Shown here one piece after another: positions 8,670 to 17,343 of a stretch of 64,000 bases of DNA. The stretch spans positions 992,001 to 1,056,000 of the forward strand of contig NZ_BAAAGF010000001.1 of the NCBI RefSeq assembly GCF_039524015.1, given 5' to 3'. Numbering within the stretch: position 1 is the first letter of the stretch; each line of letters starts with the position of its first letter. This DNA is from Gaetbulibacter_B jejuensis. Its GTDB lineage: Bacteria; Bacteroidota; Bacteroidia; Flavobacteriales; Flavobacteriaceae. The position numbers and the translations under genes are program-made. The notes under the pieces were generated by a model, which saw only the letters and a program-made list of their open reading frames with translations, was not told where the DNA came from and searched no databases.

Positions 8670-9857
8670 TTATGGCCTTTTGTTTTTTTCTATTAAATCT
8701 ATAATGGTTTGTACTGAACCTGCTGATGTATAGGTGTCTTTAGGTGTGTTAATACAATAGTCAATTAACTTCTCAATAGTTGTTGTTGCTACATGCATGC
8801 GTGTATCAGAAGATGCATAATAAATGTAAACTGTGCCATCACTGTCTTCAATCCAACCATTTACAAATAAAACATTAGAAACATCACCAACACGTTCTTC
8901 ATCTTGAGGACCCATAAAATGACCAGCTGGTTGATGAATCACTTTTGAAATATCATTTAAATCGGTCATAAACATATACAGTGTGTATCTCAATCCTGCA
9001 GCAGTGTTTCTTACACCATGAGCAATATGTAACCAACCTTTCTCGGTTTTTATAGGAGCTGGACCTTGCCCATTTTTAAGTTCAAAAATGGTGTGGTAAA
9101 CTTTATTGTTTATAATTTTTTCGTTTTCAACAACAGGATTTAGCATATCTACAACATAACCTAATCCTATTCCTCCACCATTACCAATATCTATAAACCC
9201 ATCTTGAGGTCTGGTATAAAGCGCATATTTTCCATCTACAAATTCAGGGTGTAAAACAACATTACGTTGTTGGCCAGTGTTAGAAATTAAATCAGGTAAG
9301 CGTTCCCAATTGATAAGGTCTTTGGTTCTAACAATGCCAGCATTAGCAATAGCAGAGCTAGTGTCTCCAGCTTTTGCATTTGGGTCTTTGCGCTCAGTAC
9401 AAAAAATACCATAAATCCAACCGTCTTCATGTTTAGTCAAACGCATGTCATAAACATTTGTGTCTGGATTTCCTTCTATTTGAGGGATAACACAAGGTTT
9501 GTCCCAAAATTCAAACTGATCTATTCCGTTAGGACTTTCAGCCATTGCAAAAAATGATTTTCGGTCATTACCTTCAACGCGAACACAAAGCACGTATTTG
9601 TCATTCCATTTTATAGCTCCTGCATTAAAAGTGGCATTAAAACCTATGCGTTCTAAAACATTAGGATTGGTTTCTTCGTTTAAATCGTATCTCCAATGTA
9701 CAGGAATATGGTCGGCTGTTATTATTGGGTTTTTATAACGATTATAAACTCCATTTTTGCTATGTAAAGGTTCGTTTTTTTTGTTTATCACTGCTTCGTA
9801 ATCCTGAAAAACCTTTTCAAGTTTATAGCTTCTTACATATAGATCTTTTCGCATCAT
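8670..9857 (-). CDS. GH130 4-O-beta-D-mannosyl-D-glucose phosphorylase
   Basis: Cytoplasmic phosphorylase expected to cleave mannosyl-beta-1,4-glucose with phosphate, giving alpha-mannose-1-phosphate and glucose (EC 2.4.1.281). The 395-residue protein has the GH130 five-bladed propeller pattern, with YDMRLT (Asp137, the expected proton donor), RPQDGF, and GPAPIKTEKGWLHIAHG. Length and these motifs match the GH130_1 subgroup rather than the mannobiose phosphorylases of GH130_2, by eye. There is no signal peptide. It is 3 bp before the epimerase and 2 bp after the symporter, so substrate import, epimerisation and phosphorolysis are encoded side by side. No phosphomannomutase or mannose isomerase is in the window, so later steps must be encoded elsewhere. 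Confidence 0.93.
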   Translation of the reverse strand: MMRKDLYVRSYKLEKVFQDYEAVINKKNEPLHSKNGVYNRYKNPIITADHIPVHWRYDLNEETNPNVLERIGFNATFNAGAIKWNDKYVLCVRVEGNDRKSFFAMAESPNGIDQFEFWDKPCVIPQIEGNPDTNVYDMRLTKHEDGWIYGIFCTERKDPNAKAGDTSSAIANAGIVRTKDLINWERLPDLISNTGQQRNVVLHPEFVDGKYALYTRPQDGFIDIGNGGGIGLGYVVDMLNPVVENEKIINNKVYHTIFELKNGQGPAPIKTEKGWLHIAHGVRNTAAGLRYTLYMFMTDLNDISKVIHQPAGHFMGPQDEERVGDVSNVLFVNGWIEDSDGTVYIYYASSDTRMHVATTTIEKLIDYCINTPKDTYTSAGSVQTIIDLIEKNKRP

Positions 9858-9859
9858 AA

Positions 9860-11698
9860 CTAATCTAATTTTTCATCTAATTTATTCCACCAGAATTTTT
9901 TCAATAAGAATACACAAATCACAAGTATAACTACTGAAATGTATATTGGTGTTTGTTGTCTAAATATTATATACATTGGAAGTATTACAAGGGTAGTTTG
10001 AGCAATAATTCCAATAACTATGTTGAACATATCTCGTCCAAAATCTTTGTTTCTTTTAAGGCTTGGGTCTTCGGCTAAGAGTTTGTCGTGTACTGGTTTC
10101 CAAAAACCCCAAGGACGTACGTTTTTGTAAAATGATTTTAGCACTTCATCGTCAGTTGGTGGAGCAGAGTAGGTGCCAATTATGCTTCCTAGTATTGAGA
10201 CAACCAGAAGTATTGGGAATAGATATAAGCTAAGAATATTAGGGAATAATTCAGGAACTATTGCTGCTGATAATAAACCTGCAACCATTCCCCAGAAAAA
10301 CCCTTCTCCATTAAATCGCCACCAGTGCCATTTTAAAATATTAGCACCAACGTAACTACCATAAAGTACTGAGACGATCCATTGTAATACAGAGTTTACA
10401 TCTTTTGCGAAAAACCCTAAGACAATGCTAATAATAACTACTATGATACCTGTGAGGTAATTCATGTTTCTGGTTTGATTTGCATTGGCGTTAGGTTTTA
10501 CATATTTAAGGTAAATGTCATTTACAAGATATGCTTGAGCCGCATTTAATGTGCCTGCAAATGTAGACATGAATGCTGCTATTAAACCTGCTAGTAAAAG
10601 TCCTAAAAGTCCAATAGGGACAAACTCTTTTATGGCAGTAGGAAGTATAAGCTCAAAATCTATAGTTCCTGTGGCATCCATTAGGTTTAATTTTTCATAG
10701 TAAATGAGAGCTAACGCAGCAAAACCAGCTATCATTAAATAACGAATTGGCATTAAAATAACTGAAACAAAACCACTCATTTTTGAGGCTTCAGCTGAGT
10801 TTTTTGTAGATAGTATTTTTTGCATGTCGTATGTTGGTGCAGGACCAGCAACACTAACTAAAACACCTTTAAAAACCATCATCATAAAGAAAATGGTGAA
10901 TAAACCAAAACCGTCTTCTTTTATTTTTTGATTGACTTCTGGGATTATTTCGCTCCAATCCATATTGAGTTCCCAACCAAAGAATGGGGTTTTCCAACCT
11001 TCAGGAACATTAAGTACATGTTCACCGACTGCTTGAAAACCAAGGTAGCCTATTACTAAAGCTGCAATAGTCATGATTGCAAATTGAACAACGTCTGCCC
11101 AAACAATACCAGACATTCCACCAAGAAGTGAGTAGAAAACTGCAAACAGTGTAAAGATAACACCATAAAAATGTGGTACATATTCTAAAGGAATAGTGAA
11201 AGGCACATAGTTGCTTACTAATTCCCAAGGAATAAAAATTTCAATAAATTTTCCTAACCCAATAAATCCGTATGCTAGATAACCTAAACACATAATGAGT
11301 GCAAATACAACAACAATGATGTGGGAAAGTTTAGCCCCTTTTTCAAAACCAAAACGTGTTCCTATCCATTCAGCACCAGTTGTTGCATTAGAGCGCCTTA
11401 ACCATTTAGATAGGTAAACCATAAGGAATATTTGGTTAAATACTGGCCATAGCCAAGGTATCCATGCGCTTTTAATACCATAAACAAACATGAGTGTCAC
11501 CAACCAGATGGTTCCTGAAATATCAAACATACCTGATGCGTTGGAAAGCCCAAGCATATACCATGGTATAGATTTTCCACCAAGTAAATAATCGTCTTTG
11601 CTGCGTTGAGCTCTTTTTCTTAGAACCAAACCAATTGCAACTATAATTACTAGATATAGTAAGATTATGGCAATATCAATAGGGTGTATTAAATTCAT
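9860..11698 (-). CDS. Sodium/sugar symporter (SSS family), probable mannobiose importer
   Basis: Inner-membrane transporter of the solute:sodium symporter family (612 residues) with about 13-14 hydrophobic helices spread over the whole length. The first helix begins at about residue 8, followed by the polar RKRAQRSKDDYLLGGKSIPWY loop typical of the family, then GLSNASGMFDISG, a Na+-site region. A longer cytoplasmic loop near residues 505-560 precedes the last helices. By gene order (symporter, GH130, epimerase, GH26) the likely cargo is beta-1,4-mannobiose or short manno-oligosaccharides, as for the homologous B. fragilis gene; the cargo itself cannot be read from the sequence. Gaps of 2-3 bp tie it to its operon neighbours. 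Confidence 0.88.
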   Translation of the reverse strand: MNLIHPIDIAIILLYLVIIVAIGLVLRKRAQRSKDDYLLGGKSIPWYMLGLSNASGMFDISGTIWLVTLMFVYGIKSAWIPWLWPVFNQIFLMVYLSKWLRRSNATTGAEWIGTRFGFEKGAKLSHIIVVVFALIMCLGYLAYGFIGLGKFIEIFIPWELVSNYVPFTIPLEYVPHFYGVIFTLFAVFYSLLGGMSGIVWADVVQFAIMTIAALVIGYLGFQAVGEHVLNVPEGWKTPFFGWELNMDWSEIIPEVNQKIKEDGFGLFTIFFMMMVFKGVLVSVAGPAPTYDMQKILSTKNSAEASKMSGFVSVILMPIRYLMIAGFAALALIYYEKLNLMDATGTIDFELILPTAIKEFVPIGLLGLLLAGLIAAFMSTFAGTLNAAQAYLVNDIYLKYVKPNANANQTRNMNYLTGIIVVIISIVLGFFAKDVNSVLQWIVSVLYGSYVGANILKWHWWRFNGEGFFWGMVAGLLSAAIVPELFPNILSLYLFPILLVVSILGSIIGTYSAPPTDDEVLKSFYKNVRPWGFWKPVHDKLLAEDPSLKRNKDFGRDMFNIVIGIIAQTTLVILPMYIIFRQQTPIYISVVILVICVFLLKKFWWNKLDEKLD

Positions 11699-11701
11699 TT
11701 T

Positions 11702-12859
11702 TTAGTTAGTTAGGTCTTCTAAAAATAAGGTTTTTGGTAATGCTTCAAAAGCTTTAAAGTCATCAACAATTGGATGTCCTTTGTATGGCATATAATGATG
11801 ATCTGGTCTTGCGTTTCTCCAAAATAAAACCCAAGAAATACCAGTGTTTTCTAGGTTAGGATAAAGCACTTCGGTAAACCAGTTTGGTGTTGAAAGTGTT
11901 TCTAAGCCAGTTTCGGTAAATGCATATGGTTTTTGTTTTTGGTCAGCAATTTCTTTTACGATAGCTAAATCGTGTTGTAGAGAATTTATAAAACCTTCAG
12001 AGTCTTTAAAATCATAAATATCAATCCCAAAAATATCTACATACTCATCACCAGGATAGTATTTCATGTAGTCGTCTGTTGGGTTTAATTTATTAGGAGA
12101 ATAAGCATATAATAAATTGTTGAGTTGATGCGTGTCTCTTAATAAGTCAACTGTTTCTATCCATAAAGTTTTATAATCTTCAACAGAACAGTTGCCTTCT
12201 CCCCACCAAAACCAGCTTCCGTTCATTTCGTGAAATGGCCTAAATACAATAGGGATTGGTTGATTATTAATTTCTACAGATTTTAAAAAGTCCGCTACTC
12301 GTTTTACCCATAGTTGGTATTTGTCATGATGTTTTCCGCCTTTAATAATGTCTGAAACAGTTGAGGTTTTATCCCAAGAATCTCCATTAGATGTAGGGTT
12401 GTCAGCATGCCAACTTACGGTAATGATTCCGCCTTTTTTGTAAGCGTCAATCATTAATTGACGCATAGTTGTAAAAGAAACTGAGTCTAAGTTGTGAGTG
12501 TTGTTGAGCTCAATATGTCCAATGTCAAAACCATAAACTGCAGGAAGTTTACCTGAAACTTCTTTGACATCACTTTTTATAACTTCAGGAGAATCTTCGT
12601 GTTTCCAATTTAATCCATAAGAAGTGGCATCTTGATGACCAATTGCAAATCCTTTTTTTGAAATTGTATAAAGTTTAGAAATTAGATCTTCAGTATCAAT
12701 TGAACGTTTTGTTTTGATGTCATCTTTTTCAACAGAAGTGTCCTTTTTTAAATTTTCTTTTTTGTCATTTTTACAAGAAAGTGGCAAAAAAAGAAAAAAT
12801 AGTATCATTACTTTAATGCAAATTGTTTTATTTAAATAAAATGGATAGTTTTTTATCAT
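11702..12859 (-). CDS. GH26 beta-mannanase lipoprotein (first gene of leftward operon)
   Basis: Second GH26 of the locus, 385 residues. The lipobox is FLPLSC (Cys29), followed by KNDKK and a charged linker to about residue 55. The catalytic domain shows FRPFHEMNGSWFWWG (acid/base Glu211) and AFTETG (nucleophile Glu316). Its compact size with no accessory module resembles B. fragilis ManA-type enzymes that release mannobiose. The annotated start gives an unusually long n-region before the hydrophobic core; the Met at residue 18 (ATG at 12808) would give a more typical lipoprotein signal and cannot be excluded. It is the promoter-proximal gene of the operon running to 2414 and faces the AraC-type regulator across a 152-bp AT-rich gap. 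Confidence 0.92.
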   Translation of the reverse strand: MIKNYPFYLNKTICIKVMILFFLFLPLSCKNDKKENLKKDTSVEKDDIKTKRSIDTEDLISKLYTISKKGFAIGHQDATSYGLNWKHEDSPEVIKSDVKEVSGKLPAVYGFDIGHIELNNTHNLDSVSFTTMRQLMIDAYKKGGIITVSWHADNPTSNGDSWDKTSTVSDIIKGGKHHDKYQLWVKRVADFLKSVEINNQPIPIVFRPFHEMNGSWFWWGEGNCSVEDYKTLWIETVDLLRDTHQLNNLLYAYSPNKLNPTDDYMKYYPGDEYVDIFGIDIYDFKDSEGFINSLQHDLAIVKEIADQKQKPYAFTETGLETLSTPNWFTEVLYPNLENTGISWVLFWRNARPDHHYMPYKGHPIVDDFKAFEALPKTLFLEDLTN

Positions 12860-12920
12860 TTTTTATTTTATTAATAATTTTATGCAATATAAAATGAAGA
12901 TTTTATAATTTAGCACGCTG

Positions 12921-12945
12921 ACAATTATTTATTGTTCAAAATTAA
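12921..12945. promoter_or_regulatory. Candidate promoter region of leftward mannan operon
   Basis: In the gap between the GH26 operon and the regulator gene there is an inverted repeat ACAAT-N5-ATTGT (12921-12935). It abuts a leftward TTAATTTTGA (complement of 12936-12945), which contains TAATTTTG, a fit to the Bacteroidota -7 consensus TAnnTTTG. The box lies about 80 bp before the GH26 start. No TTG sits at the usual 17-23 bp upstream spacing, so the assignment is weak. Confidence 0.3.
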
Positions 12946-12957
12946 CTATACAAAATT

Positions 12958-12986
12958 CAATTTGATGATATTATTTTATCAAATTG
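12958..12986. promoter_or_regulatory. Perfect 9-bp inverted repeat, candidate operator
   Basis: The arms CAATTTGAT (12958-12966) and ATCAAATTG (12978-12986) are exact complements separated by 11 bp, placing the half-site centres 20 bp (two helical turns) apart. The site is in the divergent gap between the GH26 operon and the AraC-type regulator, 26 bp before the regulator start. That position suits autoregulation or joint control of both directions. AT-richness makes chance palindromes more likely here, so confidence is moderate. Confidence 0.4.
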
Positions 12987-13011
12987 TTAAAATATTATTA
13001 CATCATTATAT

Positions 13012-13890
13012 ATGGATATTTTAAAAAAAGTGCATAGGGAGATCACTCCTTTGTCTCCAGAAGATAGTTTTTTGGTTTTTGATAGGGTAAAAGATGATTT
13101 TGATTTTCCTATTCATTTTCATCCAGAATATGAGCTGAATTTTATTAGTAATGGTAAAGGAGTAAAAAGGGTTGTAGGTGATAGTATTGAAGAGATTGAA
13201 GAGGTTGAGCTTGTTTTGGTTGGTCCTAATCTTCATCATGGATGGTTGACGCATAATTGTAAGAATGACGATATACATGAGATTACAATTCAGTTTCATC
13301 AGCATTTGTTTGCAGACGAGTTTTTGTCAAGAAAAATCATGAAGCCTATAAAAGAGATGTTTGACAGGTCGGTTCATGGTATTTTGTTTTCAAAAAAAGT
13401 GGCTTTAGATTTAAAGGAGCGTATTTCTAGGCTTTCTAGAATTGATGGGATTGACTATTTTCTCGAAATTATATCTATACTTCATGATTTAGCTAACTCA
13501 AGAAATCAAAGGCTTTTATCGACCTATACAGTGAATAGGGAAAACTTTGAGAACAGTGATAAAATTAAAACGGTTTATGAGTATGTTCAGGAGAATTTTG
13601 ATAAAAAAATAACCCTGTCTGAAGTCTCTGAGTTGGTAAATATGAGCAATGTGTCTTTTAATAGATTTATGAAAAAACGTACTGGAAAAACATTTGTTGA
13701 CTATGTAAATGACGTTAGAATAGGGTATGCTTCTATGTGGTTGTTAGAAAGAGATAATAGTATTTCTGAGATAGCCTTTAATTGTGGGTTTAATAATATT
13801 GCTAATTTTAATAGAGTTTTCAAAAAATTGAAAAACTGCACTCCAAGCCAGTATAAAACGGAGTTTTCGGGTATAAAACGTATACTCTAA
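13012..13890 (+). CDS. AraC-family transcriptional regulator of the mannan locus
   Basis: Soluble 292-residue regulator. Residues about 30-100 form a cupin-like sensor domain with the His-rich FPIHFHPEYELNF strand motif and GPNLHHGW. Residues about 183-285 form the double helix-turn-helix AraC DNA-binding domain (TLSEVSELVNMSNVSFNRFMK, ISEIAFNCGFNNIANFNRVFK). There are no membrane segments, so it is not a hybrid two-component system. Its place between the divergent enzyme operon and the susC/susD operon makes it the likely activator of both, with a cytoplasmic sugar such as mannobiose, mannosylglucose or mannose as effector; the effector is inference. The 286-bp gap to susC probably holds the susC promoter, so the gene is likely transcribed separately. 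Confidence 0.92.
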   Translation: MDILKKVHREITPLSPEDSFLVFDRVKDDFDFPIHFHPEYELNFISNGKGVKRVVGDSIEEIEEVELVLVGPNLHHGWLTHNCKNDDIHEITIQFHQHLFADEFLSRKIMKPIKEMFDRSVHGILFSKKVALDLKERISRLSRIDGIDYFLEIISILHDLANSRNQRLLSTYTVNRENFENSDKIKTVYEYVQENFDKKITLSEVSELVNMSNVSFNRFMKKRTGKTFVDYVNDVRIGYASMWLLERDNSISEIAFNCGFNNIANFNRVFKKLKNCTPSQYKTEFSGIKRIL

Positions 13891-14070
13891 TAGTATTAGC
13901 TACAAAAGACTATACTATTTTGTTATTCTGCGCACATATATAGATGATATTGGTGTCTATATTTGTTTTTTTAGCTCTATTTAGTGTTGTTTGTTGATTG
14001 TTTGAAAGTTTTTATAAAAAATTATATAAATAATTGACAAAATAATATTAACACTAACTTAACATTTCCT

Positions 14071-14161
14071 TTAATTTTGATATTGACAAAAAACACCCTT
14101 TATAATTACGCATATTATAATTATTGAGGTATAAATATTCAAAATGTACAATTTACTGTAC
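14071..14161 (+). promoter_or_regulatory. Candidate susC promoter/operator region
   Basis: TTAATTTTGA at 14071-14080 contains TAATTTTG, matching the Bacteroidota -7 consensus TAnnTTTG; the same 10-mer occurs on the opposite strand before the GH26 operon (12936-12945). Nearer the start codon an inverted repeat GTACA-N6-TGTAC (14146-14161) lies 15 bp before the susC ATG. It could be a regulator site or a leader hairpin. Neither element is proven and no well-spaced -33 TTG is present. Confidence 0.3.
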
Positions 14162-14176
14162 TAACACTAAAAAAAC

Positions 14177-17100
14177 ATGCAAAAAATCAATTTAAAAAAC
14201 ATTTATGGTAGTAGGTACTACTATACTTTTTTACTGTTTTGTTTAGTTGGTCAACTAGCTTTTGCCCAAACCCAGGTAAAAGGTGTGGTTACTGATGAAA
14301 ATGGTATGGCACTTCCAGGTGTAAACATTCTTGAAAAAGGAACAAGTAATGGAGTGTACACAGATTTTGACGGAAACTATGTGATAACCGTTAAGGATAA
14401 TGCCACTCTAGTTTTTAGCTATTTAGGTTTTGTAACTCAAGAAACTGCTGTTTCAGGTAGAGTGTCTATTAACGTGACTCTTGTGGAAAGTTTAGAAAGC
14501 TTAGATGAAGTAGTTGTGATTGGTTACGGATCGCAATTAAAAGAAGATTTGAGTGGTTCGGTATCAACTATTGATACTGAAGCGTTAAATAATTTGCCAC
14601 AAGTAAGTGTGGATCAATTAATGCAAGGTAGAGCATCGGGAGTTAGTATTACTCAAAACTCTGGGCAACCAGGTAGTGCTGTTTCTGTGAGAATTCGTGG
14701 TGTAAATACTATTTCTGGTTCAGCTGAACCGCTTTATATTATTGATGGAGTTCCTATTTCGGGAGATTCTAATAATATTTCTACAAGTGGTAGATCTATA
14801 GCTGATAACGACTTAGGTCAAGGAGATGGAGCAACTGGTGTTAGTCCATTGGCTGCGTTAAACCCAAGTGATATTGAATCTATTAATATTCTTAAAGATG
14901 CATCAGCAACTGCAATTTATGGATCTAGAGGAGCAAATGGAGTTGTAATTATCACAACTAAAAGTGGTAAGAATAAAAAAGGGACACTTAGATATAACAC
15001 TTACCTAGCAATTCAAAGACCAACTAATTTCTATGAGGTAATGGATTTGAGTCAATATGCGAGACTTCAAAATGAAATGGCTGAAATTTATGGGTTGAAT
15101 CCGCAAATTGAATTTTTAAATCCTAGTCTCTTAGGACCAGGTACTAACTGGCAACAAGAGATTTTTGATGATGCAGTAATGCAAAGTCATGAAGTTTCAT
15201 TTTCAGGTGGAAGTGAAGATGTAAATTACTTTTTGTCTGCAGGATATTTAGACCAAGATGGAACTGTAATTGGTTCTGGTTTTGATCGTATTAATGTACG
15301 AGCTAATGTTGGTGCAAATATTACCGATAAAATTAAAGTAGGTGCTAATCTAACTGCAAGTAGAACAAATGATAAATTAACATTGAATAATGCTACAAAC
15401 GGTATCATTTATTTGTCATTATTAAATAACCCAGCCACAGCAGTTTATAATCCTGATGGGTCTTTTGCAGGACCAGACTTGGATGATGATTTTAAATTTG
15501 AAAACCCAATAGCAAGAGCACTTAGCTTAAGCAATAGGTTAGAACGTAATAGGTTTTTTGGAAATATTTTTGCTGAACTTAAACTAGGTAAAAACCTGAC
15601 TTACAGAACTGAGTTTGGTGGAGACTTTGGAAATAATGTAAGTGATAGATTTCAACCTACATTCTCTTATGGAGAAATCACAGGAGGCGAAAGTGCATTG
15701 AGTGTAAGAAGAGAGAACAACGATTTCTGGATTCTGAAAAACATATTAACCTTTCAAAAGAAATTTAATAATAAACACGATGTAACTGTTATGTTAGGTC
15801 AAGAAGCTCAGGAGTCTAAATGGCAAGGAGTAATTGCTTCAGATGGTGAGTTTGTTAGTAACGATGTGCCAATTTTAGGGACAGGAAATGCAATTGACAA
15901 TACAGATCAGTACAAAGGTAGTACAGCATTGTCTTCATACTTTGGTAGAGCTATTTACTCGTTCGACAACAAGTATAACATCACAGCTTCAATTAGAGCT
16001 GATGGTTCTTCAAAATTTGCAGAAGGCAATAAATGGGGATACTTCCCATCAGTTTCAGCTTCATGGAGACTGTCTAACGAAAATTTTATGGACGATTTTG
16101 ATGCGATTCAAAACATAAAAATTTATGGTGGTTATGGTGAAGTAGGTAACCAAGCTATACCAAACTTTGCTTATGGAGCAAGATTAAATACAGTGTCAAC
16201 TGGTTTAGGAACTGGTTTTGAGTTTGCAAACTTTGCAAACGAAGACTTAAAGTGGGAATCGTCAACACAAACCAATTTAGGACTTGACTTCTCGGTGTTC
16301 GATTCTAGGCTTAACGCTACTGTAGAAGTGTACAATAAAGTATCTAAAGACTTCTTGTATCAATTAGCAGTTACTGATTTTATTACAGGAGGGAATTCTC
16401 CAGGAGCAATTGCAGCACCTTGGGTAAACCTTGGTGAAATGGTAAACAAAGGAATTGATGTTACACTTAATTATAAAACAAAAGGTTCACAAGATTTCTC
16501 ATGGAATTCGTCGTTAACATTCTCACATTATAAAAATGAAGTGAAAGAATTGTTAGGGGATTTAACCATTTTTGGTGAAATGACAATGAATACTTCTAAC
16601 CAAAACGTAACCATTACTCAAGTAGGTCAGCCTATAGGTTTATTCTACGGTTACAAGGTAGAAGGTATTTTTAGAACACTAGACGATATTAATGGTGCTC
16701 CAGTTCAGTTTGGAAGACCTTTTGAAGATGCATTGTTCTCCACTACTTGGTTAGGTGATATTAAGTTTAAAGATATCAATGGTGATGGAGTAGTAAACAC
16801 AGATGATAGAACAGTTATTGGAAACCCTCATCCAGATTTTACATTTGGTTTCCAAAACTCTTTTAACTATAAGAATTTTGATTTATCGATTTTTATGCAA
16901 GGATCTTATGGAAACGATGTGTTTAATGCTGTAAACAGAAGTCTTACTGCAGGAAATCAAACTTACACCAATCAATTACCATCAGTGTTAGATTACTGGT
17001 CGGTTGATAATCCAAATGCTAGCAACCCAAGATTAGCAAGAAACGATACGCCAAATATTAATATTTCAGACAGATATATTGAAGATGGTTCTTATTTAAG

Positions 17101-17332
17101 AATTCAAAATGTAACATTAGGATATACATTACCATCTGATGCAACTAGGACTTTCGGTATCAATAGACTTAGAGTGTATGGTATGATTCAAAATCTTTAC
17201 ACATTTACTAAATATTCAGGATACGATCCAGAGATTGGAGTGTATAATCAAAATGCACTATTAATGGGAGTTGATAATGGTCGTTACCCTACGCCAAGGA
17301 TTTTCACTCTTGGATTAAATGTAGAATTTTAA
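14177..17332 (+). CDS. SusC-like TonB-dependent outer-membrane transporter
   Basis: Outer-membrane importer of oligosaccharides, 1051 residues. It has a signal peptide ending near AFAQ (about residue 31), a carboxypeptidase-D-like Ig domain (about 33-115, VKGVVTDENGMALPGVNI), the conserved LDEVVVIGYG stretch, a plug domain (about 120-245, including GVPI and GANGVVIITTKSG), and a 22-strand-type barrel ending in an aromatic-terminated strand (LNVEF). It forms a lidded channel with the SusD encoded 11 bp downstream. By context the cargo is galacto-/gluco-manno-oligosaccharides produced at the surface by GH26, GH5 and GH9 enzymes. Start choice: ATG preceding the signal peptide after a 286-bp upstream gap. 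Confidence 0.96.
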   Translation: MQKINLKNIYGSRYYYTFLLFCLVGQLAFAQTQVKGVVTDENGMALPGVNILEKGTSNGVYTDFDGNYVITVKDNATLVFSYLGFVTQETAVSGRVSINVTLVESLESLDEVVVIGYGSQLKEDLSGSVSTIDTEALNNLPQVSVDQLMQGRASGVSITQNSGQPGSAVSVRIRGVNTISGSAEPLYIIDGVPISGDSNNISTSGRSIADNDLGQGDGATGVSPLAALNPSDIESINILKDASATAIYGSRGANGVVIITTKSGKNKKGTLRYNTYLAIQRPTNFYEVMDLSQYARLQNEMAEIYGLNPQIEFLNPSLLGPGTNWQQEIFDDAVMQSHEVSFSGGSEDVNYFLSAGYLDQDGTVIGSGFDRINVRANVGANITDKIKVGANLTASRTNDKLTLNNATNGIIYLSLLNNPATAVYNPDGSFAGPDLDDDFKFENPIARALSLSNRLERNRFFGNIFAELKLGKNLTYRTEFGGDFGNNVSDRFQPTFSYGEITGGESALSVRRENNDFWILKNILTFQKKFNNKHDVTVMLGQEAQESKWQGVIASDGEFVSNDVPILGTGNAIDNTDQYKGSTALSSYFGRAIYSFDNKYNITASIRADGSSKFAEGNKWGYFPSVSASWRLSNENFMDDFDAIQNIKIYGGYGEVGNQAIPNFAYGARLNTVSTGLGTGFEFANFANEDLKWESSTQTNLGLDFSVFDSRLNATVEVYNKVSKDFLYQLAVTDFITGGNSPGAIAAPWVNLGEMVNKGIDVTLNYKTKGSQDFSWNSSLTFSHYKNEVKELLGDLTIFGEMTMNTSNQNVTITQVGQPIGLFYGYKVEGIFRTLDDINGAPVQFGRPFEDALFSTTWLGDIKFKDINGDGVVNTDDRTVIGNPHPDFTFGFQNSFNYKNFDLSIFMQGSYGNDVFNAVNRSLTAGNQTYTNQLPSVLDYWSVDNPNASNPRLARNDTPNINISDRYIEDGSYLRIQNVTLGYTLPSDATRTFGINRLRVYGMIQNLYTFTKYSGYDPEIGVYNQNALLMGVDNGRYPTPRIFTLGLNVEF

Positions 17333-17343
17333 AAACATTAGCT

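Noticed and set aside
14077..14106. E. coli-like promoter TTGATA-N18-TATAAT before susC
   Set aside because: The primary sigma factor in this window is of Bacteroidota type and uses TAnnTTTG; a sigma70-like match in AT-rich DNA is expected by chance.
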